Below are positions 15,819 through 24,690 of a stretch of DNA of 64,000 nt, piece by piece (position 1 is the first letter of the stretch; the number at the start of each line of letters is the position of its first letter). Made by a program: the position numbers and the translations under genes. Source of the DNA: Acidimicrobiia bacterium (GTDB taxonomy: Bacteria > Actinomycetota > Acidimicrobiia > IMCC26256 > PALSA-555); NCBI GenBank assembly GCA_035948415.1, contig DASZJD010000123.1, positions 1 to 64,000 of the forward strand, given 5' to 3'. The notes beneath the pieces were generated by a model. The model made no database searches, had not been told where the DNA came from, and saw only the letters and a list, made by a program, of their open reading frames with translations.

Positions 15819-16547
15819 GTGCAGCCCGTCGTCCGCTTGCGTTCCGCCGTGTGCCTCCTCGGTCGCTTTCCGGCACTGGCCGGCGTGGACCTGGACGTCC
15901 TCGACGGGGAGGTGGTGCTGCTCTCCGGTGGGAACGGCGCCGGCAAGACGACCCTGCTGCGCTTGCTCGCCGGCCTCGTCCCTCTTCACTCCGGGACCGG
16001 GGAGGTGCTCGGACACGACCTCACCATCGACCGGCGGGCCCACCGACGCCTGGTTGGTCTCGTCGGGCATGAAACCGGCTGCTACGACGACCTCACCGTC
16101 ACCGAGAACCTTCGGTTCGCCGCCCGGGCGGCCGGCGTCGAGGACCCGCACGAGCAGTCGGTGATCGACCAAGTCGGTCTCGGGCCGCTCGCCGACGTTG
16201 TCCATCGCAAGCTGTCCGCGGGACAGCGGCGACGCCTGGCGCTCGCGGTCGCACTCGTCCGCAACCCGCGTCTCCTGCTGCTCGACGAGCCGCACGCTGG
16301 ACTCGACGCGGAGGGGCGGGCCACGCTCGACCAGGTGCTCGCGGGCGCGGCGGCGTGCGACCGTTCGATCGTGCTCGCTTCGCACGAGCTCGAACGAGCA
16401 CGGCCTCTCGCCTCACGTGAGGTGGTGCTCACCGCCGGCCAGGCGCACGGCATCGCGCCGCAGCGCGCGCCCGACGCCCGAGAGCGCACCGACCCCGCGC
16501 CGGCGCGGCGACCCGAGCCGCAGGCCGGCGATCGGAGTCTGCGGTGA
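15819..16547 (+). CDS. ccmA: Heme ABC exporter ATP-binding protein CcmA
   Basis: A 242-residue ABC ATPase, first gene of the cytochrome c maturation operon. Walker A GGNGAGKTT (about residue 39), ABC signature LSAGQ, Walker B LLLLDEP and a switch His in ASHEL are all visible. With CcmB it powers release of heme-loaded CcmE from CcmC. GTG 15819 was chosen for its GGAG site and fit to family length. Its stop overlaps the ccmB start by 4 bases. Confidence 0.9.
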   Translation: MQPVVRLRSAVCLLGRFPALAGVDLDVLDGEVVLLSGGNGAGKTTLLRLLAGLVPLHSGTGEVLGHDLTIDRRAHRRLVGLVGHETGCYDDLTVTENLRFAARAAGVEDPHEQSVIDQVGLGPLADVVHRKLSAGQRRRLALAVALVRNPRLLLLDEPHAGLDAEGRATLDQVLAGAAACDRSIVLASHELERARPLASREVVLTAGQAHGIAPQRAPDARERTDPAPARRPEPQAGDRSLR

Positions 16548-17218
16548 GCTTGCTCCAGGAGGCGATGCTCGTCGCGGGGAAAGACCTGCGGATCGAGGCC
16601 CGCTCGCGGGTCACGGCGCAGCAGATCCTGCCGTTTGGGCTCGTCGTCTTACTGCTGTTTGCCTTCGCGCTCGATCCGGACCGGGGGGTGCTCACACGAG
16701 TCGCCCCGGGCCTGTTCTGGGTCACCGTTCTGTTGGGCACCCTCTTGGCTGTCGGTCGTGCCTTCGCCATCGAGTCCGAGAACGGAGCCCGCGACGGCCT
16801 CCGGCTGACCGGGCTCGACAGCGCCGCGCTCTTCCTCGGCAAGGCAGGCGCCGTCGCTGTCGAGCTCGCGGCCCTCGAGGTCCTCTTGACGGCGGGCGTG
16901 GTCGTGCTCTTCAACGTCGGGTTGGCCGGCCTCGCGCCGTTGGTCCTGGCCACGCTGACCGCGACCGTCGGTCTGGCTGCCACCGGTACCCTCTACGGCG
17001 TCCTGGCCGCAGGGCTGCGCGTGCGCGAGACGCTGCTGCCGGTGCTCCTGCTACCGGTGGTCGCCCCCGTTCTCCTGGGGGCCAGCCGAGCGTGGGAGGC
17101 CGCCATCGACGGCGCCACGGGTGACGCGTGGCCCTGGGTCGCGCTGTTGGGGATCTTTGCCGTGCTGTTCACAGGCATCGGGATGCTGGCCTTCGGGCCG
17201 CTCCTGGAGGAGTCATGA
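16544..17218 (+). CDS. ccmB: Heme exporter permease CcmB
   Basis: A 224-residue membrane protein with about six hydrophobic segments and the CcmB signature ESENGARDGLRL after the second segment. It is the permease paired with CcmA. The GTG start overlaps the ccmA stop (GTGA), and its own stop overlaps ccmC (ATGA). Length matches the family. Confidence 0.9.
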   Translation: MSLLQEAMLVAGKDLRIEARSRVTAQQILPFGLVVLLLFAFALDPDRGVLTRVAPGLFWVTVLLGTLLAVGRAFAIESENGARDGLRLTGLDSAALFLGKAGAVAVELAALEVLLTAGVVVLFNVGLAGLAPLVLATLTATVGLAATGTLYGVLAAGLRVRETLLPVLLLPVVAPVLLGASRAWEAAIDGATGDAWPWVALLGIFAVLFTGIGMLAFGPLLEES

Positions 17219-17979
17219 CGCTGCTGAATCCCAGGCTCAGCCGAGCGCTCGGTTGGCTCTCGCTGGCGGCCATCGCGGTGCTGGCCGTGTTCGGCCTCTG
17301 GGTCGCGCCTCCGGACCGGGTCCAGAGCGACGCTCAGCGGCTGATGTACCTCCACGTCCCGGCGGCCTGGATCGCGTACCTCGCATTCGGCATCACCGCG
17401 TTGGCATCGGCGCTGTACCTCTGGCGGCGCACCCGCTCGCCGGTCTGGGACCGGCTCGCCGGCGCCTCGGCGGAGCTCGGCGTCGTGTTCACCGGCCTCA
17501 CGCTCGTCCTGGGGTCGCTGTGGGGCCGACCCGTGTGGGGGGTGTGGTGGGCGTGGGACGCCCGGCTCGTCACCACCGCGGTGCTGTTCTTCCTCTATGT
17601 CGGCTACCTGGCGCTGCGGCGGGTGCCCACCTCGCTCGAGGCGCGAGCCAAGCGGAGCGCGATCGCCGCCCTCGTCGCGTTCGTGGACGTGCCGATCGTC
17701 CACTTCTCGGTTGACTGGTGGCGGACCCTCCATCAGCAGGCCACGGTTTTCACCCCCAGCCTGAACGCCCACATCCACGGCGTGATGGCGTTCACGCTCT
17801 GGTGGGGCGTCCTCGCCTTCACCCTCCTCTTCGTGTACCTCCTGGACCGGCGTTACCGGCTCGAGGCGCTCGAGGAAAACATCGAAGCCCGGGAGCTCGA
17901 GCGCGCGATCGAGGAACGGCTCCACGGCGCCGGCATGACCGCGCCACCGGAGCAGATCGAAGTGGGAGCCGGCCGATGA
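17215..17979 (+). CDS. ccmC: Cytochrome c maturation protein CcmC (heme lyase/handling)
   Basis: A 254-residue membrane protein of the heme-handling family. The tryptophan-rich WWD motif, WGVWWAWD, lies at 108-115. Candidate axial histidines are His47 in YLHVPAAW and the one in VHFSVDWW. It loads heme onto CcmE. GGAGG precedes the ATG, which overlaps the ccmB stop. The C-terminal 30 residues form a charged helix longer than in Escherichia coli. Confidence 0.92.
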   Translation: MTLLNPRLSRALGWLSLAAIAVLAVFGLWVAPPDRVQSDAQRLMYLHVPAAWIAYLAFGITALASALYLWRRTRSPVWDRLAGASAELGVVFTGLTLVLGSLWGRPVWGVWWAWDARLVTTAVLFFLYVGYLALRRVPTSLEARAKRSAIAALVAFVDVPIVHFSVDWWRTLHQQATVFTPSLNAHIHGVMAFTLWWGVLAFTLLFVYLLDRRYRLEALEENIEARELERAIEERLHGAGMTAPPEQIEVGAGR

Positions 17980-18095
17980 AGTTCGCCGAGTACGTGATCG
18001 GTGGCTGGGCGCTGACCGGTGGCGTCTTGGCGGCGTACTGGCTCCGGCTCGGCGCCCGCATCCGGCGCGCCGAGCGCCTAGACCGAGGCGCATGA
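17976..18095 (+). CDS. ccmD: CcmD-like small membrane protein
   Basis: A 39-residue protein with one membrane segment (about 6-24) and a basic tail, too short for most gene callers. It sits exactly between ccmC and ccmE with ATGA overlaps on both sides. CcmD is known as the small subunit that keeps CcmABC and CcmE together. Sequence similarity is weak, as usual for this protein; assignment rests on size, topology and place. Confidence 0.7.
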   Translation: MKFAEYVIGGWALTGGVLAAYWLRLGARIRRAERLDRGA

Positions 18096-18505
18096 AGCAC
18101 CGTCGCCGTCGCACCTACGTCGCGATCGCCATGTGCGTCGGTGCGCTTGCGGCGATCATCGCCTTGGTCGTCGTGCTCTCCCAGAACATCCAGTACTTCC
18201 GGACGGTCTCGGAGGCGGTCGCGCATCGCCAGGACAGCTCTCGCTTCCGCATGGCGGGCGCAGTCGTGAACGGCTCCATCGTCCCGACTCGGGCCGGCGT
18301 CGACTTTCGCGTGACCGACGGGAAGGCAACGGCACGGGTGGTCCAGCACGGCGACCCGCCCCAGCTCTTCAAGGACGGCGCCCCGATCGTCTGCGAGGGC
18401 CACTGGGCCGCCAACGGGAGCTTCGCGTCGGACCGGATCTTGATCAAGCACGGCAGCGACTACCGGCCGCCGGCCGTGAAGCAGTCGTCGGCAGGCGGCC
18501 GATGA
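18092..18505 (+). CDS. ccmE: Heme chaperone CcmE
   Basis: A 137-residue periplasm-facing heme carrier. An N-terminal membrane anchor (about 9-30) precedes an OB-fold domain with FRVTDG and VCEGHW. Heme-attachment motif: His120 in KHGSDY with Tyr124, the HxxxY pair that binds heme covalently in proteobacterial CcmE. Some Gram-positive and archaeal homologues have Cys at this position; this one has His. It overlaps ccmD and ccmF by 4 bases each. Confidence 0.92.
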   Translation: MKHRRRRTYVAIAMCVGALAAIIALVVVLSQNIQYFRTVSEAVAHRQDSSRFRMAGAVVNGSIVPTRAGVDFRVTDGKATARVVQHGDPPQLFKDGAPIVCEGHWAANGSFASDRILIKHGSDYRPPAVKQSSAGGR

Positions 18506-20532
18506 AGGCGTCGCTCGGGATCTTGGGCGTCGCCCTCGGCGCGAGCGCGGCCGGGCTCGGGATCGTCACGCTGGCCCGGGGGCTCTGGTCCCACGACGAT
18601 CACCTCTTGACCGTGGGCCGCCGGTTCCTGTTCGCCGTGCTCGCCGCCGCCGCCGTCGCCGCCGGGGCGATGGAATGGGCGCTGCTCACCCACGACTTCT
18701 CGCTGCGGTACGTGGCGGAGAACAACGCCCGGGCGACCCCGCTCCTCTTCACCGTCACCGGCCTCTGGGCCGCGTTAGAGGGCTCGATCCTCCTGTGGAC
18801 GCTCGTGCTCGGGGGCTACCTGGCGTACATGGCGCACCGGTTCCGAGCCCGGGCCACCGATCCGGTGGTGGCCTGGGCGAACCTCGTCGGGCTCGTCGTG
18901 GCGCTGTTCTTCTTCGCGCTCATGCTCGGGCCCGCGAACCCGTTCCGGACGCTGAGCTCGGCGCCGGCTGACGGTCGCGGTCCGAACGCCTTGCTGCAGG
19001 ACCACCCCCTGATGGCGTTCCACCCGCCGCTGCTCTATCTCGGGCTCGTCGGCTTCACGGTCCCGTTCGCGTTCGCGGCGGCCGCACTCATCACCGGCCG
19101 CTTCGGTGAGGGCTGGCTCGAGGACACGCGCCGCTCGACGCTCTTCGCCTGGGGCTGCCTGGGGGTCGGCATCATCCTCGGGGCCTGGTGGAGCTATGAG
19201 GTGCTGGGCTGGGGCGGGTTCTGGGCCTGGGACCCAGTCGAGAACGCCGCCCTCCTGCCGTGGCTGACCGCCACGGCGTTCCTCCACTCGGTGATCGTCC
19301 AGGAACGCCGCGGGATGCTCCGAGTCTGGAACCTCTCGCTGGTCCTGGCGACCTTCTGCCTCACGATCCTCGCCACCTTCCTCACCCGCAGCGGCGTGCT
19401 CAACTCGGTCCACTCGTTCACCGAGTCCGGCATCGGGCCGTGGCTGCTCGTGTTCCTGGCGATCGTCGCTGCCGTCGGCGTCGGCCTCATCGCCTGGCGC
19501 GGGGACCGGCTGCGCTCACCCGGGCGCATCGACGCCCCCGTGTCCCGAGAGTCGGCGTTCCTGGTCAACAACCTGCTCTTCGCCGGGCTCGCCTTCGTCG
19601 TCCTCCTCGGCACCGTGTACCCGCTACTGGCCGAGGCGCTGCAGGGCCGCCAGCTCTCGGTCGGGGAGCCGTACTTCAGCCGGATGACCACGCCGCTCGG
19701 GATCGCGCTGCTGCTGCTCATGGCCGTGGCGCCCGCGCTGCCGTGGCGGGCGTCGACGGCCGAGGTCCTCCGCCGGCGCTTGATCGTCCCCGCCTACGCA
19801 GGCGCGGCGACGATGCTCGTGGCCCTGGCGCTCGGCACCCGAGGCGTCACGACGGTGCTGGCCTTCGGGCTCGCCGCCTTCGCGGTCGCCGGCGTGGCGC
19901 GCCAGTTCGTCGTCGGTGTCGCGGCGCGTCGCCGGGCCGAGGCCGAGCGCTGGCCGAGAGCGTTGCGACGGACGGTGGGTGGGAACCCGCGCCTCTACGG
20001 CGGCCTCGTCGTGCACGTGGGCGTGGTCTGCATCGCCCTGGCCCTGGCCGGGTTCGGGGCCTTCACGACGAAGCGCGAGGTGCAGCTCGCCCGGGGCCAG
20101 TCGGCCACGGTGAGCGGGTATCGGCTCACCTACGTCGGGTCCCGCACGGTGCGGAGCGCGCAGAAGACGAGCGTGAAGGTGCTCGTCGCCATTCACCACG
20201 ACGGCAGCAGCCTCGGCGTGTACGCCCCCGCGATCTCCACCTTCCCGAACACCGCCGAGGGCATCGGGACGCCCTCGGTGCGGTCGGGGTTGCTGCGCGA
20301 CGTCTACCTCACCGTCGTGTCGACCCCGAACCAGCGCGGTCGGGTGACGATCGGCGTCGGCATCAACGCGATGGTGGTGTGGCTCTGGATCGGCGGCGGC
20401 GTGGTCGCGGTCGGGACGGGGATCGCGCTGTCGCCCCGCCTCCGTCGGCGGGCCCGGTTGCCGCTCGAGGTGCCGGCCCGGGATCCGGTCGCGGACCCGC
20501 GGCCCGAGGAGCCCGAGGTCGTGCCGGTATGA
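18502..20532 (+). CDS. ccmF: Cytochrome c synthetase CcmF
   Basis: A 676-residue multispanning protein that ligates heme from CcmE to apocytochrome c. The WWD motif GWGGFWAWD is followed by PVENAALLPWL. Conserved histidines include the one in QDHPLMAFHPP. An external domain near the C-terminus (about 540-620) precedes the last membrane helix. ATG 18502 overlaps the ccmE stop. Full length for the family, no frameshift. Confidence 0.95.
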   Translation: MKASLGILGVALGASAAGLGIVTLARGLWSHDDHLLTVGRRFLFAVLAAAAVAAGAMEWALLTHDFSLRYVAENNARATPLLFTVTGLWAALEGSILLWTLVLGGYLAYMAHRFRARATDPVVAWANLVGLVVALFFFALMLGPANPFRTLSSAPADGRGPNALLQDHPLMAFHPPLLYLGLVGFTVPFAFAAAALITGRFGEGWLEDTRRSTLFAWGCLGVGIILGAWWSYEVLGWGGFWAWDPVENAALLPWLTATAFLHSVIVQERRGMLRVWNLSLVLATFCLTILATFLTRSGVLNSVHSFTESGIGPWLLVFLAIVAAVGVGLIAWRGDRLRSPGRIDAPVSRESAFLVNNLLFAGLAFVVLLGTVYPLLAEALQGRQLSVGEPYFSRMTTPLGIALLLLMAVAPALPWRASTAEVLRRRLIVPAYAGAATMLVALALGTRGVTTVLAFGLAAFAVAGVARQFVVGVAARRRAEAERWPRALRRTVGGNPRLYGGLVVHVGVVCIALALAGFGAFTTKREVQLARGQSATVSGYRLTYVGSRTVRSAQKTSVKVLVAIHHDGSSLGVYAPAISTFPNTAEGIGTPSVRSGLLRDVYLTVVSTPNQRGRVTIGVGINAMVVWLWIGGGVVAVGTGIALSPRLRRRARLPLEVPARDPVADPRPEEPEVVPV

Positions 20533-21071
20533 GCCATCCCGCCCGGTGGGCCGCCGTCGCCGTGGGCGTGACCGTGGCGGCCTTCGGGATCGTGCTCGCC
20601 ACCCAGGTCGGGACCAACCCGCAGGCCGCGACCGAGCGGAGCCAGCTGGTCGGGAAGCGGGCGCCCACCTTCACCGCGCACACCTTCGACGGCCAGACGC
20701 TCTCGACCCAGAGCCTGGCGGGGAAGCCGCTGCTCGTGAACTTCTGGAACTCGTGGTGCATCCCGTGCCAGCAGGAGCTGCCGTCGCTCCGGCAGTTCGC
20801 GCAGCGCCACGCCGGCGACTCGAGCTACGTGCTGCTCGGCGTGGTCCGAGACGACACGACGGACGCCGCCCGGCAGTACGCGAGCGCCGAGGGGATGACC
20901 TGGCCGCTCGCGGCTGACCCCGGCGCCGCCCTCTCCCTGGCCTTCGGGACGCGTGGCCAGCCGGAGACCTACGCCATCTCCCCGAGCGGCGTGATCGCCG
21001 GCGCCGAGATCGGACCGGCGTCGGTCGGCACCCTCGAGACGCTGCTCGCGGCGGCGCGAGCGGTCCGGTGA
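20529..21071 (+). CDS. ccmG: Thioredoxin-like protein CcmG/DsbE
   Basis: A 180-residue membrane-anchored thioredoxin-fold protein. The membrane segment covers about 8-26. The active site is WCIPC, Cys77 and Cys80, and PETY supplies the usual cis-Pro region. It reduces the CXXCH cysteines of apocytochrome c outside the membrane. It overlaps ccmF (ATGA) and ccmH (GTGA). Confidence 0.92.
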   Translation: MSHPARWAAVAVGVTVAAFGIVLATQVGTNPQAATERSQLVGKRAPTFTAHTFDGQTLSTQSLAGKPLLVNFWNSWCIPCQQELPSLRQFAQRHAGDSSYVLLGVVRDDTTDAARQYASAEGMTWPLAADPGAALSLAFGTRGQPETYAISPSGVIAGAEIGPASVGTLETLLAAARAVR

Positions 21072-21523
21072 CGACGCGAGGGGCTCTCAGCTGGGCCGGC
21101 CTCGCCGCCGTCGTCGTCGCCGCGCTGGTGTGGGCGGCGTGGCCCAGCTCGGGGTCCCGGACGGCGGCGCAGCGCGCCCACGAGCTCGGCACCGAGCTCC
21201 GGTGCCCCGACTGCCAGGCCCTCTCCGTCGCCGACTCGTCGAGCAGCACGGCCCGAGCGATCCGAGCCGACCTGCAGCGGCGGACGGCGGCCGGCGAGTC
21301 CGACGCCACGATCCGCCAGGTCTACGTCAACCGCTACGGCGAATCGATCCTCTTGAAGCCGTCCGGCAGCGGGTTCGGGATCCTGGTGTGGGGCCTGCCC
21401 GTGGTCGCGGTGGCGCTGGCCGTCGCCGGCCTCGGCTTTGCGTTCGCGCGGTGGCGTCGCCAGCCCCGCCTGCGCGCGACGCCCGCCGACGAGGTGCTCG
21501 TCGAGCGGGTCCGCAGCGGGTGA
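21068..21523 (+). CDS. ccmH: Cytochrome c maturation protein CcmH (CcmH/NrfF/CycL domain)
   Basis: A 151-residue protein with an N-terminal membrane segment, the LRCPDCQ motif (Cys46, Cys49) and a second membrane segment at about 101-121. The CXXC forms a mixed disulfide with apocytochrome c in heme ligation. Here the CcmI-type TPR portion is encoded by a separate downstream gene, as in many bacteria with split CcmH and CcmI. Confidence 0.92.
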   Translation: MTTRGALSWAGLAAVVVAALVWAAWPSSGSRTAAQRAHELGTELRCPDCQALSVADSSSSTARAIRADLQRRTAAGESDATIRQVYVNRYGESILLKPSGSGFGILVWGLPVVAVALAVAGLGFAFARWRRQPRLRATPADEVLVERVRSG

Positions 21524-21527
21524 GCTG

Positions 21528-22388
21528 ATGACCGAGGTCACGGAGCCGGCCGCCGAGGGGCGCGAGGGCCTCGAAGCCGAGCGCGACTTCCTGCTCCGGT
21601 CGCTCGACGACCTCGAGGCCGAGCGCGCCGCCGGCGGGATCGACGCCGAGTCGTACGCCCGCCTCCACGACGACTACACCGCCCGCGCCGCGGCCGTGAT
21701 CCGCCAGCTGCGGGACGGTGTCGACGCGCTGCCGGCGCCGCCGACGAAGTCGATCCGGCGGCGGGCGCTGATCCTGGCCGCGGTGCTCGGGTTCGCCACG
21801 CTCGCGGGGATCGCGCTCGCCGCCGCGCTCGGCGCCCGCCTCCCGGGCCAGACCTCCTCGGGCAACAGCGCCGTGCGCACCGGCTCCGCCGCCGACACGG
21901 CCACGGCGGCCCGGCAGGCGCTCCAGGCCGCGGTGGCCCGCAACCCGCAGGACGTCCAGGCCCGGCTCCTCCTCGCCAGCGCGCTCGAGCAGGGCAACGA
22001 CCTGGCCGGCGCCCTCGCCCAGTACGACCAGATCACGAAGATGGACCCGTCGAACGCCGAGGCCGAGGCCCAGGCCGGCCGCATCCTCTACCTGACCGCC
22101 CAGGCGTCCCCCGCGAACGCGGCGCGGCTCGTGAGCCTCAGCCGGGCTCGGCTCGACCACGCCGTGCAGCTGAACCCCCAGTACCCCGACGCCCACTTCT
22201 TCCGTGCCATCGTGCTCGCCAACGAATTCCAGGACTTCGTGGGCGCCCAGAACGAGTGCCAGCGCTACCTGGTGTTGGCCCCGAACGGCCAGTACGCGGA
22301 GCCGGTGCGCCAGCTCCTCGCCCAGGTGACCAACGCCCTGACGGGACCCCCCGCCACGTCCGCTCCGAGAGGAAAGGCCAAGCCGTGA
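21528..22388 (+). CDS. ccmI: CcmI/CycH-type TPR protein of cytochrome c maturation
   Basis: A 286-residue protein. An N-terminal heptad-rich segment (ERDFLLRSLDDLEAER) is followed by one membrane helix (about 80-102) and TPR repeats (about 120-270, with NPQDVQARLLLASAL and NPQYPDAHFFRA). This matches CcmI, which holds apocytochrome c for CcmF/H. ATG 21528 follows the ccmH stop by 4 bases. The stop overlaps the cyclophilin start (GTGA). Confidence 0.85.
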   Translation: MTEVTEPAAEGREGLEAERDFLLRSLDDLEAERAAGGIDAESYARLHDDYTARAAAVIRQLRDGVDALPAPPTKSIRRRALILAAVLGFATLAGIALAAALGARLPGQTSSGNSAVRTGSAADTATAARQALQAAVARNPQDVQARLLLASALEQGNDLAGALAQYDQITKMDPSNAEAEAQAGRILYLTAQASPANAARLVSLSRARLDHAVQLNPQYPDAHFFRAIVLANEFQDFVGAQNECQRYLVLAPNGQYAEPVRQLLAQVTNALTGPPATSAPRGKAKP

Positions 22389-22858
22389 CCGCACCCCCTG
22401 CCCACCAGATCGACGACTCGAAGGGTTACCGCGCCACCATCGACACCGACCGCGGCGGCATGACCCTGGAGCTCGACCCCCAGCTGGCCCCGAACACGGT
22501 CAACAACTTCGTGGCCCTGGCCCGCCAGGGCTACTACGACGGGCTCACGTTCCATCGCGTGGTCCCCGAGTTCGTGATCCAAGGTGGGTGCCCGGAGGGC
22601 ACCGGGCGCGGCGGCCCCGGCTACAAGTTCGCCGACGAGCCCGTTCGTGGCGAGTACACGCTCGGCGCGGTCGCGATGGCGAACGCGGGCCCGGACACGA
22701 ACGGCTCACAGTTCTTCATCTGCATCGACGACTGCACCACCAAGCTCGCCAAGTCCTACAACCTCTTCGGTCACGTCGTCGACGGGGTCGACGTTGCCCA
22801 GTCGATCGCGGTGGGCGACGTGATCCGATCGGTCACCGTCGAGGAGCACGACCGCTGA
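22385..22858 (+). CDS. Peptidyl-prolyl cis-trans isomerase, cyclophilin type
   Basis: A 157-residue cyclophilin with FHRVVPEFVIQGG and ANAGPDTNGSQFFI, the catalytic Arg and binding-pocket motifs. No signal peptide, so it is cytoplasmic. It is the tenth cistron of the ccm operon, coupled to ccmI by a GTGA overlap and a GAGAGGAAAGG ribosome-binding region. A direct role in cytochrome assembly is not implied by its location, because System I assembly happens outside the membrane. Confidence 0.93.
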   Translation: MTAPPAHQIDDSKGYRATIDTDRGGMTLELDPQLAPNTVNNFVALARQGYYDGLTFHRVVPEFVIQGGCPEGTGRGGPGYKFADEPVRGEYTLGAVAMANAGPDTNGSQFFICIDDCTTKLAKSYNLFGHVVDGVDVAQSIAVGDVIRSVTVEEHDR

Positions 22859-22864
22859 CATGAT
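22859..22864 (+). promoter_or_regulatory. -10 box, leaderless DNA glycosylase gene
   Basis: CATGAT, 6 bases before GTG 22871 and touching the cyclophilin stop codon. Confidence 0.45.
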
Positions 22865-22870
22865 GCGCCG

Positions 22871-23767
22871 GTGCGTGAGCGCCGGCTCCGGCCGCCCGGC
22901 CCCCTCGACCTGACCCTGACCCTCGGCCGGCTCCGCCACGGACGGCAGGACCCGTGCCTGCGCCTCGGCTCGGGCACGGCGTGGCGGGCCACGCGCACGT
23001 CGGCGGGGGCGGCCACCCTGGCGCTGACCGCCGAGGGCGGCGAGATCGCCGCGCAGGCGTGGGGTCCCGGTGCGGACGCCGCGCTCGAGCAGCTCCCCGA
23101 GCTCCTCGGCTTCGACGACGACCCCACCGGGTTCGGGCCCGCGCCCGGCCTCGTGCGCGACCTGCACCGCCGGCGGCCGGGGCTGCGGCTCGGGCGGACG
23201 GCCGCCGTCGTCGAGACGCTCGTCCCCACCGTCGTCGCGCAGCGGGTCACCGGCGTCGAGGCCGCTCGGTCGTACGGGAGCCTGGTCCGACGCCACGGCG
23301 AGCCGGCGCCGGGCCCCTGCGGGCTGCTCGTGCCGCCCGCCCCCGACGTCCTGGCGGCGCTCCCGTACTGGGCGTTCCACCGGTGTGGGATCGAGCAGCG
23401 GCGGGCCGAGACGATCCGGCGCGTCGCGGCGCGCGCGTCGCGGTTGGAGGCCGCGACGGCGCTCGCGCCCGGCGAGGCGACGCTCCTGCTGACGGCGGTG
23501 CCGGGGATCGGCGCGTGGAGCGCGGCCAAGGTGGCCCAGGCCGCGCTCGGCGACCGCGACGCCGTCTGCGTCGGCGACTACAACCTGCCTCACCTCGTGG
23601 GGTGGGCGCTCGCCGGGGAGCGGCGCGCCACCGACGAGCGGATGCTCGAGCTGCTCGCGCCGTACCAGGGCCAGCGGGCGCGCGTCGTCCGCCTCCTCGA
23701 GTTGTCCGGGCGCTACCCGCCGCGCCGCGCGCCGCGCGCGGCGCTCCGGTCGTTCGCGGACTGGTGA
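22871..23767 (+). CDS. AlkA-like DNA-3-methyladenine glycosylase (HhH-GPD)
   Basis: A 298-residue base-excision repair glycosylase. The helix-hairpin-helix, LLTAVPGIGAWSAAKV, is at 207-222 and the catalytic Asp236 is in VGDYN, as in AlkA. The N-terminal beta domain is short. It removes alkylated bases such as 3-methyladenine. It may be transcribed separately from the ccm operon by a leaderless promoter. Confidence 0.87.
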   Translation: MRERRLRPPGPLDLTLTLGRLRHGRQDPCLRLGSGTAWRATRTSAGAATLALTAEGGEIAAQAWGPGADAALEQLPELLGFDDDPTGFGPAPGLVRDLHRRRPGLRLGRTAAVVETLVPTVVAQRVTGVEAARSYGSLVRRHGEPAPGPCGLLVPPAPDVLAALPYWAFHRCGIEQRRAETIRRVAARASRLEAATALAPGEATLLLTAVPGIGAWSAAKVAQAALGDRDAVCVGDYNLPHLVGWALAGERRATDERMLELLAPYQGQRARVVRLLELSGRYPPRRAPRAALRSFADW

Positions 23768-23797
23768 GGCGATGGGGAGCGTCCGCCCGCCCGCTCG

Positions 23798-23803
23798 TAG
23801 CAT
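23798..23803 (+). promoter_or_regulatory. -10 box, leaderless MpaB-like gene
   Basis: TAGCAT, 7 bases before ATG 23811. It selects that start over the ATGs at 23772 and 23802. Confidence 0.5.
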
Positions 23804-23810
23804 GCCGGCG

Positions 23811-24590
23811 ATGGACACCGGCCTGTTCGGTCCCGACAGCGTGGCCTGGCGGCTCCACGCCGACCCCGCCATGCTCGCCGGGGGGCTGCGGGCCCTGCTC
23901 GTCCAAGCGCTCGAGCCGCGGGCCATGGCCGGAGTCGACCAGCACAGCCGCTACCGGGTCGACCCGTGGGGCCGGCTCCAGCGCACCACCGAGTTCGTGT
24001 TCCTGACCACCTACGGCGACCACGCCACCGCCGAGGCGGCCTGCGAGAAGGTCCGGCGGGTGCACGAGCGGGTGCAGGGCCTGGACCCCACCACCGGGCG
24101 CTGGTACCGGGCCAGCGACCCGGACCTGCTGCTCTGGATCCACGCCGTCGAGGTGCACTCCTTCGTCGTCGCCTACCGCGCGTACGCGGGCCGGCTCGAC
24201 GACGAGGACGCCGACCGCTACGTGTCCGAGATGGTGCGGGTGGCCGAGCGGGTCGAGCTCCCGGTCGGCCTGGCCCCCCGCACGATGGGCGAGGTGCGCG
24301 AGTACCTCCGATCGGTCGACGGGCTCGAGGTCACGCCGGCGGCTCGGGAGGGCCTGCGGATGATCTTCTTCCCGCCGATGCCGCTGCCCCTCCGACCGCT
24401 GTGGGCGATCCCGGCCATGGCCACGCTGGCGATCCTGCCCCGCGTGGCGCGCCGGCTCTACGGCCTGCCCTGGCCGGCGCCGGTCACGCTCCCGGTGCGG
24501 GCGAACGTGTTCGCGCTGACCCGGGTGATGAACACGCTCCTGCCCCGGGCTCCGATCATCCGCCGGGCTCGGGCCCGCGTCGCCGCCTGA
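23811..24590 (+). CDS. Oxygenase MpaB / DUF2236 family protein
   Basis: A 259-residue protein of the MpaB/latex-clearing-protein-like family, heme-associated in the characterised rubber oxygenase members. Family marks: RTTEFVFLTTYGD, DPDLLLWIHAVEVHSF near residue 105 with the conserved His residues, and VRVAERVELP. A hydrophobic stretch around 190-215 may touch the membrane. The substrate in actinobacteria is generally unknown. Standing alone; not part of the neighbouring operons. Confidence 0.8.
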   Translation: MDTGLFGPDSVAWRLHADPAMLAGGLRALLVQALEPRAMAGVDQHSRYRVDPWGRLQRTTEFVFLTTYGDHATAEAACEKVRRVHERVQGLDPTTGRWYRASDPDLLLWIHAVEVHSFVVAYRAYAGRLDDEDADRYVSEMVRVAERVELPVGLAPRTMGEVREYLRSVDGLEVTPAAREGLRMIFFPPMPLPLRPLWAIPAMATLAILPRVARRLYGLPWPAPVTLPVRANVFALTRVMNTLLPRAPIIRRARARVAA

Positions 24591-24657
24591 GCCACGGCGC
24601 GGTCGGGGGCGTCACCTCGACGCCGGTGCCGACGCAGAGTTCGCCGGCTGCGGGACG

Positions 24658-24663
24658 TAGCCT
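24658..24663 (+). promoter_or_regulatory. -10 box of the aconitase operon
   Basis: TAGCCT 27 bases before ATG 24691; a GAGGAG ribosome-binding site lies in the short leader, so this message is leadered. Confidence 0.45.
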
Positions 24664-24690
24664 GCGAGGAGTGCCGAGTGAGGAGCGCCG

